Of a stretch of DNA of 20,497 nt, positions 7,742 through 16,770 are shown piece by piece. The stretch is from UBA6164 sp963979005 (GTDB lineage: Bacteria; Patescibacteriota; Gracilibacteria; BD1-5; UBA6164): assembly GCA_963979005.1 (NCBI GenBank), contig CAXBVF010000012.1:1-20497 (forward strand). Direction: 5' to 3'. The notes beneath the pieces are model-generated. The model had not been told where the DNA came from, did not search any database, and was given only the letters and a program-made list of their open reading frames with translations. The position numbers were made by a program, and so were the translations under genes. The stretch's first letter is position 1. The number at the start of each line of letters is the position of its first letter.

Positions 7742-7769
7742 TTTTTTTTTAACTTTTTTTATTTTTTTT
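7742..7769 (-). promoter_or_regulatory. phased A-tracts / UP-like element upstream of HU
   Basis: Three A-tracts on the minus strand of 9, 7 and 8 bases, at 7742-7750, 7754-7760 and 7762-7769, lie directly upstream of the -35 box. Their centres are 8-11 bases apart, close to one helical turn, so the DNA is expected to be curved. A role as an UP element is inference. Confidence 0.5.
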
Positions 7770-7770
7770 A

Positions 7771-7824
7771 CCTTAAATAAGCGATAATTTAATACGAAAA
7801 ACTGTAAAATGGCTTATTTAAAGG
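7771..7824. repeat. inverted repeat with a long loop, 3' of the pilin operon
   Basis: CCTTAAATAAGC at 7771-7782 and GCTTATTTAAAGG at 7812-7824 are complementary apart from one extra A, with a 29-base loop. No U-run follows on the minus strand, so it is not a typical terminator. It could protect the 3' end of the pilin transcript or be an operator. Confidence 0.45.
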
Positions 7825-7836
7825 AAAATACTAATA

Positions 7837-8649
7837 TTAATTACTATAAATAGAATACTTTAACATATCCAAAAAATCTGTATTGTCGAGCTCTGTACTC
7901 AAATTTTGCTTATAATTTCACACTTGGGCTGAGGAAATAATAGTAGTTTCTGGTCTAGTAAAAAATTCTCAACTATTATTAGCTTTTAAATTATATTTTA
8001 AATTAATATTTCAAATATTTAATAAAACTAAATAATTTCAATCCGAACCTTGTAAAAATGTATTTACCTCTACATCATCTATTTGATTAAAGGTTCTAGA
8101 GCTAGAATCTACAGTTTTTAAAAGTCATGTAGTAGAAACTCAAGATATACTTCAAATTCATGATATTCATTTTTCTTTCCCTATTATATTCCAAGCTACA
8201 TCTCAAGATAATATAGTTAAATCAATAGAAATAGCCTTATTATCTCAGACATCATCCTTATAAAAGAGAGGTATAATATTATATCATATTGACCCAATTG
8301 TTCATGTATAAGAATTAGTTTTAGATCACATATCATATGAAATAAGTACATCTTTAGCAGCCTTGAATTCAGTTCTATTTAAGGGATTCTCAGCTAATAA
8401 TATAGAACGGTCATTATTATTATCTATATTTTCATAATAACCATATCCCTCTTTCTTTATCTTTAATAATGCTAGTTCTTGTGCAGATTCTGCTCATGCA
8501 TATACTTTTATATAGTCTCACATTGCCCTATTATCCTTCATTTCATTCAAAACAAGGTTAAAGATACCAATTGATAAAACTAGTAAAAATCAAATTATAA
8601 GCAAAGCCATAATTACTGAATATCCAGAGGATTTATTTATATTTTTCAT
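7837..8649 (-). CDS. PilX/GspK-like minor (pseudo)pilin
   Basis: The 270-residue product has a type IV pilin-like N-terminus: a short basic leader, SSGYSVIM and a hydrophobic helix (ALLIIGFLLVLSIGIFNLVL). Cleavage would be after the Gly of SSG. The mature position 5 is Met rather than the usual Glu, as in GspK, which lacks Glu5 and caps the pseudopilus tip. The conserved Ala/Glu-rich stretch (YAGAESAQELALLKIK) after the helix is typical of the PilX N-terminal domain. It is the last gene of the four-pilin operon and follows repeat R3 by 14 bases. The rest of the protein is beta-rich with no recognisable domain. Confidence 0.75.
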
Positions 8650-8663
8650 AATATTATTTTATT

Positions 8664-8700
8664 CCCTCTCCTTACAAGGGAGGGGGCTAGGGGGTGGGTT
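8664..8700. repeat. GC-rich palindromic repeat between pilin genes (copy R3)
   Basis: CCCTCTCCTTACAAGGGAGG followed by GGGCTAGGGGGTGGGTT, nearly identical to the copy at 9955-9992. Its right edge touches the TAA stop of the PilW-like gene and its left edge is 14 bases from the start codon of the PilX-like gene. On the minus strand it supplies GGGAGAGGG upstream of that start. Confidence 0.8.
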
Positions 8701-9305
8701 TAAAATGGTCTTTCACTAACTGTAGTCTGAAAAATCAATTCACTTTCTTCTATTAGATTTGATTTTACTCATTTTTTCATAGCTGGTTGTATAACTATAT
8801 TCATAGTGACTTTTGGGATATAATCTTTTGAATAGTAAAAGTTTAATTCTTTAACTGAGACAAAACTATTTGTTAATGGTCATTTACCCAAACTATAGAT
8901 AACACAATGTTTATCAATTCATGAACATTGATTAGCTATATCAGTAGCTCTGATGTAATTTCAAGGATTAGTAGTATTTTCAAAAGCTAAATAGTATTCA
9001 TTTAATGATTTAGTACATAACTTAGTCCCCGTTTTATAATTTTCTGGAAATAAAGAATAAATACAAGAAGGATCACCAGTAGGAGCTACCCACTTAATAC
9101 CATTCTTCCTAACATCTTCAGCTATAGTATTAGTCACATTTTTTATATTCTCCTGCATCATTCTATTTATATCAGATTTCATAGTTATATCTGTACTTAC
9201 TATATATATCCAAATAATCGAAATAACCATAATAGAAAAAATAGTAATAGATACCAATACTTCTACTAGGGTAAATGCCTTAAAATGTAATTTATTATTT
9301 TTCAT
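8700..9305 (-). CDS. PilW/GspJ-like minor (pseudo)pilin
   Basis: The 201-residue product has the prepilin signature HFKA|FTLVEVLVSITIF near residue 10, with Glu at mature position 5 and Ala, not Gly, at -1. A hydrophobic helix follows, then IAEDVRKNGI, which recalls the region after the helix in GspJ/PilW. Cysteines in the C-terminal domain (GDPSCIYSLF, TKLCTKS, NQCSG, DKHCVIYS) could form disulfides outside the cell. It is the third gene of the pilin operon, starting 13 bases after the PilV-like stop. No Shine-Dalgarno sequence is visible. Assignment to W/J rests on gene order and the N-terminal helix. Confidence 0.75.
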
Positions 9306-9318
9306 TATATATAATTAA

Positions 9319-9942
9319 TTATAACCTTTTCCAATCAGCAATTATAGAGTTTACTTCAAATTCATGATATCATCTAATATACCATATGACTTTAGATTTA
9401 AGCAAAAATGCATCTTCTATTATTTCAGTTATTCCTGAATCGCTATATTTAACTTCTTCTATACTTATATATTTATAAAATCTAGTTTGAATATTTCCAG
9501 GAGCACTACAGTCATAAGTATATCTATTATGAGAGTCTATACATAACCTATAATCATCCATATTTCATAATTCTCACTCTCATTCTACAAAAGTAGTTAA
9601 TTCATTTACATCTATTATAGAAGCATTAGCAAATGTAGAGTAATTATTTTCTATTTTATAGTATGATCCGGTAGAAAATTTATCAGTATTACTATAAGTA
9701 GTTCAGTCAGGATTTTTTAAATTATATGGTTTTATCATTTTATAATTACTGTCCCTAATATTTCTAACAAGTTCTAGTTGTTCACGCGCTAAATTAGAAG
9801 CTATTATATAATTTGCATTATAATCATTTACTCTAAGAGTAGATGAAATAACAGCATATACACTAGTTATTCAGAGCGAAAATATAAATATACCTACCAA
9901 TATTTCAATTATCGAGAATGCTTTTTTATTACTTTTTTTCAT
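9319..9942 (-). CDS. PilV/GspI-like minor (pseudo)pilin
   Basis: The 207-residue product has the prepilin signature KKA|FSIIEILVGIFIF at about residue 8, with Glu5 and Ala at -1. Next come the helix and ASNLAREQLELVRNIRDSNY, a segment typical of PilV/GspI-like proteins. A C-terminal beta domain includes two Cys (RLCIDSHNRYTYDCS), a likely disulfide as in pilin D-regions. The second gene of the pilin operon, it follows repeat R4 by 12 bases. The GGAGG in that repeat would be its Shine-Dalgarno sequence. Confidence 0.78.
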
Positions 9943-9954
9943 ATTTTGTGTAGT

Positions 9955-9992
9955 CCTCCCCCTCCTTACAAGGGAGGGGCTAGGGGTGGGTT
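9955..9992. repeat. GC-rich palindromic repeat between pilin genes (copy R4)
   Basis: CCTCCCCCTCCTTACAAGGG with AGGGGCTAGGGGTGGGTT, a near-copy of R3. It fills the gap between the FimT-like and PilV-like genes. On the minus strand it folds as a CCCCT..AGGGG hairpin that includes the GGAGG in front of the PilV-like gene. Confidence 0.8.
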
Positions 9993-9997
9993 AAATT

Positions 9998-10576
9998 TTA
10001 ATAATCAATTATATTCGTAAGAGTAAAATAGGAAATAGACTTGTTAAGATTAGGAGAACTAGATCATTTGTATGAAAAATCAATATCAATACTCTCACTA
10101 TCAGGCAGAGTTATATTTATAGGAATCATTGGCGAACCTCATCATCTAAAATATTTTATATCTCAAGTAATCGCTTCAAAATAAAATAAAAAATTATTAT
10201 TAGAATCAATTGAATCAATTTGTATTCATTTTTTTAGAGTTAAAGTTTTTAATAATTTAGTATCTACTGTTTCTAAATGATTAATATTATTATCTAAAAT
10301 ATTATATGGATATGAAAATACCTGTATAGTATTATTTCATAATGTACTAGTATCAAAATATACTCAAATAGAAACATTTGAAGAACTTCAAACAGCTCCA
10401 TTTATAGCCATGTTTCTAGATTCATATATAACTTGAGATATTTCCCTTGAAGTTACTTTTAGTTTTGCTTTATTTTGGTAATAATTATATGGAGCATAAC
10501 TTGCCATAGTTAAAACGGCAACTATTGTAATAGCTATCATTAACTCTATTAATGTAAAGGCTCTTCTCCTATTCAT
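9998..10576 (-). CDS. FimT/GspH-like (pseudo)pilin
   Basis: The 192-residue product begins MNRRRA|FTLIELMIAITIVAV, a short basic leader and pilin helix with Glu5 and Ala at -1. The following SREISQVIYESRNMAING matches the region after the helix in GspH/FimT proteins, which begin minor pilin operons. The remainder is predicted beta-rich. It is the first gene of the four-pilin operon. Upstream is the PilC terminator and a possible promoter. It could alternatively be a major pilin; the operon position and size favour a minor one. Confidence 0.78.
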
Positions 10577-10608
10577 AAGTATTTATAATAAAAATCTTTT
10601 ATAGTTTT

Positions 10609-10636
10609 AGAATACAAAAAAAACTAAAAATTTCAA
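10609..10636 (-). promoter_or_regulatory. candidate promoter of the pilin operon
   Basis: TTGAAA, a 16-base spacer and TATTCT on the minus strand. The -35 starts within the loop of the PilC terminator. The -10 has two mismatches. Confidence 0.4.
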
Positions 10637-10650
10637 TAAATTTTTAGTTT
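10616..10650 (-). terminator. terminator after the PilC gene
   Basis: On the minus strand ACTAAAAATTT, loop ATTG, AAATTTTTAGT and a run of T, 15 bases after the stop codon. The stem is perfect but AT-rich. Confidence 0.75.
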
Positions 10651-10664
10651 TTAATTTTCTTTAT

Positions 10665-11765
10665 TTATCCAACAGTTTGAGTTACTTTTAATATTGCTCA
10701 AAGTATTGCATAAGCAAACCATAATACAAATATTGATGCTAATATAATAGCTAATGGTTCTACCCATTTAGTAAGATTAGATAATGAGTAATCTACTTCT
10801 TTTGTATATTGGGCATTTAATTTTTTTGATATAGATTCTAAATTTGCTGTCCTTTCTCATACTGATAACATTTGTAAATAATCAGCTGGAAAATATAATT
10901 TTTCTGGATCTACTTCTTCCATAGCTTTGACTATTTGTGATCATGAAGATACTTTTATGATTATCTCATCAAATAATGCTTCATAAATTGAATTATTTGT
11001 AGATTTTCAAATCAATGTGAGAGTTTTTATTATATTTACTCAAGATCAAACTAAGTTACCTAAAGTAGAAGCTATATTTGATAAAATATAATTCCTATAA
11101 ACTCTTCAAATCAACGGTAATCAAAATAGAAAATCCTCTATTGCTTTTTTCCCATTTACAGTATTTTTATATCAAAGTATAAATACGAAAAACGAAGCAA
11201 AAGATAAAAATAATAGTCACATATTTCCAATTATAAAATCAGATGTATTTATTAATAATTTAGTAGAAGTAGGTAATTCTACCTCTGCAGTATCAAATAA
11301 TGGTTTAATCTCAGGAATAACAAATGTTAAAACTATAAATAATGCCAAAAATAAAAATAAGAATATAATAACTGGATAAGTTAACGACCCTTTTACTTTA
11401 TTTCTCAAATCATGTACTTTTTTTAAATCATCACTTATTTTTAATAAAGCTGATGATAATGACCCAGTTGTTTCCCCTGCTTCAATAACAGAAATTTCTG
11501 AATTAGAAAAAATATCAGGCATTTTTTTCATTGCTTTTGAAAATGAATCTCAAGAAGCAATAAAAGTAATTAGTTCTAATATTTTTTCCTTGAAATAAAC
11601 GCTTGTTATTTTTGTTTCTACTGATTCTAAAGTTTCAACAATAGATACTCATCATTCTAGCATAACTGATAAGTATTCATAAAAATTATATTTATCAGTA
11701 AGTGATACCTTTTTGAATAATATAATTTGTTTATTTCAAGAATTTTTTGTATTTTTATTTTCCAT
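10665..11765 (-). CDS. pilC: PilC/GspF inner-membrane platform protein
   Basis: The 366-residue product has the two-repeat GspF architecture. The first cytoplasmic domain contains ISVIEAGETTGSLSSALLKI, and the second repeat has YLQMLSVGERTANLESIS, both hallmark T2SF segments with the conserved E-x-(T)GxL/N pattern. Three strongly hydrophobic segments are visible: SLTYPVIIFLFLFLALFIVL, a second before the linker, and the C-terminal PLAIILASIFVLGFAYAIL. The protein anchors the assembly ATPases and pilin extrusion in the membrane. It is a little shorter than the usual 400 residues because the N-terminal region is short. It follows the PilO-like gene by 53 bases and ends in a terminator. Confidence 0.92.
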
Positions 11766-11818
11766 ATTTTTTTATAATTATTTCCTAACTATTTATTTTA
11801 TTAGTTCTAGAAATACGA

Positions 11819-12358
11819 TTAATTATATATTATTTTTAAAGGTATAGATACATTAAAAGAATTATCAGTTTTTCCATAAGGAAAAGTAAATGATTCTAGA
11901 AAAAAGTTATATTTTGACTTACTAGAAGTTAAAAAGTCTAATATTTCTTTTAATCTTTTCTCATTTGGTATTTTAATACTTAAATTAACAGATGTTTCCT
12001 TAAATCAAATTTCTGTTTCACTAGCTTCTCAGATAGATATAGCTCTTATAAAAGCTACTCAATCCAAACCATTTGTACGTTCTATGTATGAGTATAAGTA
12101 ATCAATAATCTCATCTTCATTGATTTCTACACTATATTTTCACATATTATCTTGTGAATTTATTATTTCACTCTTAAGAGTATTTAATTCCCCTAATTTT
12201 ACTTTTTTTGAACTTAATTCATTAGCATAAGTTTCTTTTAAATCAAGATTTTCTTGTAAGTTTACTACTTGGTCTTTAGTTACTAAAACCAAAATAAATA
12301 AAGTCACCAAAATAATTAGGTAGGAAACAAATTTATTATTTTTATTTTGAACTTGCAT
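11819..12358 (-). CDS. PilO-like pilus alignment protein
   Basis: The 179-residue bitopic protein has a short cytoplasmic N-terminus, a transmembrane helix at about residues 10-27 (FVSYLIILVTLFILVLV), a coiled-coil segment (VNLQENLDLKETYANELSSK) and a ferredoxin-like C-terminal domain. This is the architecture of PilO/GspM, which forms the periplasmic alignment complex with PilN. Position between a PilN-like gene and pilC supports the call. The sequence itself is not diagnostic. No Shine-Dalgarno sequence is visible. Confidence 0.65.
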
Positions 12359-12405
12359 AAGTTATTAGTTATAATATATATTAGTTTTATTTTATAGTAA
12401 GATAA

Positions 12406-12924
12406 TTATTTAATTATGAATTTAGCGCTAAATTTCATATTATCCATTCATTCAACACTATTTATAAATGATAAATTAAATAATCATTTAGAATCATTTC
12501 TATATTTTTCTATAAAATCCCTAGTTTTTTGAAAAGCAATTCATTTATTATCTGAAACTACTTTAACGCTTGTAGATATTTCTCATTTTGCAATAGCAAA
12601 ACCAGTAAATTCTAAATTATACTTATCTTCTATAATTTTCATATGACTTATATAAGTATTAACATTATTCATCAACTCATATGATTTAATTACTTCTTTA
12701 TTTAATTCAAGTAGAGAGTAAATCTGTAAATTTTTATCTGATTCTACTTCAGATATATTAGACTCTATAGAACTAATATCTGCCTTATAAGTCTCTATAT
12801 CACTCAAAAGATAGTTATTATAAAAAAACAGGCCTGTACTAGCTGCTACAACTATTAGAAGAAATGCTATACTAGATATATTAGCAAACCTAGATTTCTT
12901 TGGTTGGATATTAACTTCTGTCAT
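12406..12924 (-). CDS. PilN/PilO-like pilus alignment protein
   Basis: The 172-residue product has a cytoplasmic tail MTEVNIQPKKSRFANISS, a transmembrane helix at about 17-34 (IAFLLIVVAASTGLFFYN), a long coiled coil (SDIETYKADISSIESNIS) and an alpha/beta domain. PilN proteins have such a short tail that binds PilM. It opens the pilus operon, with a promoter directly upstream, followed by the PilO-like gene 47 bases later. No pilM, pilB, pilT, pilQ or prepilin peptidase is in the window, so those must be elsewhere. Confidence 0.65.
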
Positions 12925-12953
12925 AATTATTTATTTAAATTATATATATAACT

Positions 12954-12982
12954 ATTATAGCATATAAAAAAGATATAAACAA
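12954..12982 (-). promoter_or_regulatory. promoter of the pilus platform operon
   Basis: TTGTTT, a 17-base spacer and TATAAT on the minus strand, about 30 bases before the PilN-like start codon. Confidence 0.5.
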
Positions 12983-13021
12983 AAAAACAAGATTGACTTT
13001 TGCTTAAAAATCAATCTTGTT
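12981..13021 (-). terminator. terminator of the VirB2-like pilin gene
   Basis: On the minus strand ACAAGATTGATTTTT, loop AAGC, AAAAGTCAATCTTGT and TTTTTTT, about 15 bases after the stop codon. Confidence 0.8.
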
Positions 13022-13036
13022 GTATTTTCTAAAAAA

Positions 13037-13453
13037 TTATTTTGCATTTAATATATTAAATACAAAGTCAGATATAGGTCCAGCTAGGTATATAATTACT
13101 AATCAAGCTAAGGCATATATAATAATCATTTTAGATTTTTTTGCCTTTTCTTCATCTCACATTCAAGTAAGTAAGTTAAATCAAGCATAGATAATAATCA
13201 ATACTGATATTAACATCAAAAATCATAAAATAAATCTAACTACATCCTGAATATACTGTGAGGCAGTCCTTTTTGTTTCTATTGCTTTCACTGTTTCTAC
13301 AGCCTTTAGTCACTCTTCTAATCAACCTTTATTATCATAAGGATTTGTTGTTGTTTGATTTGAAAATATAGAACTTGAAGAAGAATAGGTATTAGCATAA
13401 AAAAATGAAAAAGAAATTAGTAATAAGGAAATTATAGATAAAAAATATTTCAT
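13037..13453 (-). CDS. TrbC/VirB2-like (T4SS_pilin type) small membrane protein
   Basis: The 138-residue product has a signal peptide (MKYFLSIISLLLISFSFFYA), a polar Ser/Thr/Asn-rich stretch, then two transmembrane helices separated by the charged loop GMGDEEKAKKSKM. The order helix, YAGFNLLTGMGDEEKAKKSK, helix (MIIIYALAGLVIIYLAGPIS) is the pattern of the T4SS_pilin family, in which the loop faces the cytoplasm. Such proteins are common and often unlinked to full type IV secretion loci in CPR genomes. None of the other VirB genes is here, so a DNA-transfer role is uncertain. It is monocistronic, with its own promoter and terminator. Confidence 0.75.
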
Positions 13454-13486
13454 ACAGAAAGTTATTAAGTATTAAAAACTATAAAG

Positions 13487-13514
13487 ATTATAAAAAATAT
13501 TTTCATAAAATCAA
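13487..13514 (-). promoter_or_regulatory. promoter of the VirB2-like pilin gene
   Basis: TTGATT, a 16-base spacer and TATAAT on the minus strand, about 34 bases before the ATG. Confidence 0.65.
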
Positions 13515-13561
13515 AAAAATATATAAACTAGAATTATAAATTTAAAAAATATTTAAAAAAT

Positions 13562-14581
13562 ATGAATTATAAAATTGTATTAACATATTTAACTCTTGCA
13601 GTATATACATTAGCATCTCATTATCTAAGTGGCTATTACTGAGCATTAAAGTTTATTTTATCTCTAATCATATATACTCTAGTTTTTTATTCTCTACACT
13701 ATATCTGGTCAAAAATAAGAAAAAAAGCATTAATGTATTTTAGTGTTTTTATAAATTATTTTTTAATGAGAGTTAGTATTTTTTTGTTATTTATTACTGT
13801 ATTTTTTGGATGATTAACATATCTATCAAATGAAGTTTATCCAGCTCCTATGCCAGAATATACCATAACTAATTGAACAAAAACAATCAAATTTCAAGCT
13901 ATGAGTCATATTTGAACTGAAAATTTTTATAATACTGTTGCTGAGAACCTAACAAAATATAAAGAAGCATGATGAGTTTATTTTTATGAATGAGTAAAGC
14001 CCTGAACTGAAGAAAATTTAGAAAAATTTAATAAAGCAATATGAATAGAATTTGATGAAGATTTATATGAAAATTTTTCTAAACTATACTGAGTTACAAA
14101 TCAAAATAATGAAGATTTCTTCTGACTAGTTAATAATCTAGATTTCAATATAGATTTAAATATGGATGAAATAATGTTATTATATGAAATAAAAATAGAT
14201 TCTAAACCAGAATGAGAAAAAGAATTTGAAAATAAGTTACCTATTGATGCTAACAAAACTATCTTAGAGACTCTATCTACATTAAATGATAAACAATTAA
14301 GAATATTAATATACATAAACCAGGCAATACTAAACTTTATTATGTCTAGTGAATGAACTCAAGGATTTTTAAGCGATAATTTCACAAACAAAGATCTATT
14401 TGATGTAATACTAGATGAAAGGAATGAAGTTCTAACAAAAGCTATCATTGAATCTGAATATGAAAAAATTTATATTACTTATGGCTTGCTACATTTTGAC
14501 TGAGTATTTAAATTATTAAAAGAAACTGATCCTAAGTGGCAAATAAGTTCTGTACAAAATTTATATCCAATAAAAAACTAG
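13562..14581 (+). CDS. TraB/GumN-like membrane protein
   Basis: The 339-residue product starts with about 85 residues containing three hydrophobic segments (for example ALKFILSLIIYTLVFYSL and VSIFLLFITVFFGGLTYL), followed by a soluble domain. That domain shows IKFQAMSHIGTENFYNTV with H116, GGVYFYEGVKPG, the ERNEVL segment with R287, and IYITYGLLHFDGVFKLL with H311. These fit the conserved H...E...R...GxxH pattern of the TraB/GumN (Tiki-like) fold, whose animal Tiki member is a metalloprotease. The substrate is unknown. Nearly every conserved glycine is UGA. It ends in a terminator shared with the DUF3137 gene. The call is moderately sure, the activity is not. Confidence 0.65.
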
Positions 14582-14604
14582 AATTATTTTAATTCTAGTT
14601 TTTT
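14572..14604. terminator. bidirectional terminator, TraB-like and DUF3137 genes
   Basis: AAAAAACTAGAATTA and TAATTCTAGTTTTTT around a short loop. The TAG stop of the plus-strand gene is part of the stem, and the minus-strand stop is one base beyond the hairpin. Confidence 0.85.
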
Positions 14605-14605
14605 C

Positions 14606-15943
14606 TTACATAGGAAGTATTTTAGGAAATTTTCATTGTTCAATCTTTCATCACTTTATGATTCTTTTAGACATTGTACCCTTGTCATAATAAAATAATT
14701 TTAAATCTTTTGATAAATTTGTAATATTTTTTAACTCTAGATAGAACTCTACATATGGATTCAAATTTTTAAACACATCCTTATTATCTGAGAACTCCAT
14801 ATAATTATTTTGTCTAAATGAAAATCAGTTAGAATAATGATTAGTTTTTAAAAAATTATATTTTAAATAAAAATAATTATCATGAAAAAACATTTCATAA
14901 ACCCTTTTATGATTAATTTTATTAACAAAATCAACCAGTCTGTACATAAATGATGGAGTTAATAATTTTCTTGATTCTATACCATCGTCACCAAATACAT
15001 CAAACTCCTTTTCAAAATCTATATTTTCTAATTTAATTCTCTTTTTTTCTCTAAAATATGAAAAAATAAACCAAATTACAAAAAACATTCAGATTAAAAA
15101 AGTTATAGAAATCTCTAAATTATTTTTAACTAATTCCCAGAATTCTACTAGATATCAATCTGAATTTTCATCTCAAGAAATTGCATTTAAAAATCAAAAT
15201 ATAATTGCTGCTTGTATTCATAAAACCTTTAAAGTTCTTTTTTTATAATTATCAGAAATATCTTCCAAAAGTTTAATAGATTTTTTTATAACATATCTAG
15301 GATTCTTAAAATTAACTTTCATTAAATAACAATGATTTGTTACCACATAATATGTTTGTGTTCCATTTTTAGTCCTACGTGTTCTTTTCTCAGATGCTTT
15401 AAATTCACATCATGTAATTTCTATACTTTTGTTATTTTCTCAAAGAATATATTTTATACTATCCTCTACTAAATCAACACGAGTATATTTTTCTAAAAAT
15501 CACTTCTTTTTTAAATCACTAAATGAATCTTTAAAATAAGCTCATCATTTTGAATATTTAATATTAGAATTCATACTTTTAACAAATTCAGGAACAACAT
15601 TTGATTTTATTGATTTTGTTTCTTTTGAAAACATTGATAAAATCCAAAATCATAAACCCATAAATATTAAAGAAATAAAAAATGCAAAAACAGCAGAAAT
15701 CATTATCATTTCTGAGTTTTTAGAAGAGTATAAATAAATAGATATAGAAGAAACTATAAAAATAATTAATGTAAATATCTGTATTATTCTTTTCCATTTT
15801 CTATTCTTTTTTCTATAAGAATCTATTTCTGCTAAAATTAATTGAATATCTTCTCTATTAAAAAATTTATTCAAAAAAGAAACATCCTTTGCCGTAAGCA
15901 AAGGATATTTTTTCATCATTTTAGTAAAATCTAAATTTTGCAT
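14606..15943 (-). CDS. DUF3137-like membrane protein, partner of LemA
   Basis: The 445-residue product has a helical N-terminus, two adjacent transmembrane segments at about residues 50-100 (IIQIFTLIIFIVSSISIYL, then ISAVFAFFISLIFMG), a central soluble domain, and a further pair of hydrophobic segments near 245-295. The central part YTRVDLVEDSIKYILGENNK with EITGCEFKASEKRTRRTKNG fits the DUF3137 pattern of a D-x-V/I...G...ITxCE/F-x-A-S-E motif. DUF3137 genes frequently sit next to lemA, as here with a 10-base gap. The function of the pair is not established. The assignment is based on motif and context. Confidence 0.68.
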
Positions 15944-15953
15944 TTTCTAAAAA

Positions 15954-16517
15954 TTATTTAGCGAATAATTCTTTAGCATCAAGTGATTCTTTTGATTCTG
16001 CTGATGCCTCAAACATATCATATTTTTTAAGATTCATCATTCCAGCAACTACATTTGAAGGAAACATTTCTTTAAGATCCATTAAAGCTTTAACTGCAGC
16101 ATTATATGCTCTTCTAGCCGCCTGCATTTTATCTTCCATTTCAGTCCATTCATTTTGAAGATTGATAAAATTTTGATTTGCTTTTAAATCTGGATAATTT
16201 TCAGATAATGCAAAAATTGATTTCAAAGTCCCTGAAAGCATATTTTCATTTTGTAATTTATCCTTAGTCATTTCTTGTCACGACATAGCACTTGATCTCA
16301 GTTTAGTTACTCATTCTAAAAGTTCTTTTTCATGACTAGCATATTGTTTTACAACCTCAACTAGATTTGGAATTAAATCATATCTATTTTGGAACATAGT
16401 ATCTATAGCTGAAACATTTTCTTCAACTAAATTTTTAGTTTTTATAACATTATTATAAATAGTAACAAACATAACAACTAATACAACTACAACTATTGAC
16501 GTAATAATTAATGACAT
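15954..16517 (-). CDS. lemA: LemA family protein
   Basis: The 187-residue product has the full LemA pattern: an N-terminal transmembrane helix (LIITSIVVVVLVVMFVTIYN), then NRYDLIPNLVEVVKQYASHE, the ALSENYPDLKANQNFINLQN block, ARRAYNAAVKAL and FPSNVVAG. LemA proteins are predicted helical bundles displayed outside the membrane; their role is unknown, with links to envelope homeostasis. The gene is the first of a two-gene operon with the DUF3137 gene. A clear promoter lies about 32 bases upstream and no Shine-Dalgarno sequence is visible. Confidence 0.95.
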
Positions 16518-16548
16518 ATTTTTTTATGTAAAAAAGTAAATTAATATA

Positions 16549-16576
16549 ATTATAATATATTTATTATATATATCAA
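16549..16576 (-). promoter_or_regulatory. lemA promoter
   Basis: TTGATA, a 16-base spacer and TATAAT on the minus strand. Confidence 0.65.
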
Positions 16577-16639
16577 AATATTTTGACTAATAATGTATTA
16601 AAATAACTACTAAGTAAAAAAAATATGGACTTAGATTCT

Positions 16640-16733
16640 AATCCCTCCCCTTTCACTTCGTTACAGGTTCTCCCTTTGAAAAAGGGAGAAATTTCTTCCC
16701 TTTCCAAGGGAAGTCCCCGCAGGGGGATGGGTT
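16640..16733. repeat. GC-rich double-palindrome repeat (copy R5, longest form)
   Basis: Three parts: AATCCCTCCCC with a spacer; the palindrome TCTCCCTTTGAAAAAGGGAGA; and TTCCCTTTCCAAGGGAA followed by GTCCCCGCAGGGGGATGGGTT. It lies between metK and the lemA promoter. The first half is the same element as R1 in the U32-family gene. The outer sequence GGGATGGGTT is shared with the end of R2 (AAGGATGGGTT). Confidence 0.8.
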
Positions 16734-16770
16734 AATATATGAGTACATAACAATTACCATGTAATTACTT

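Noticed and set aside
13037..13453. Conjugative type IV secretion locus
   Set aside because: Only a VirB2-like pilin is present. No VirB4, VirB6, relaxase or coupling protein is found in the window.
14101..14316. Minus-strand ORF inside the TraB-like gene
   Set aside because: It is the shadow of a complete plus-strand gene with conserved motifs.
2370..16733. CRISPR array formed by the GC-rich repeats
   Set aside because: The copies are kilobases apart, differ in length and lack regular spacers.
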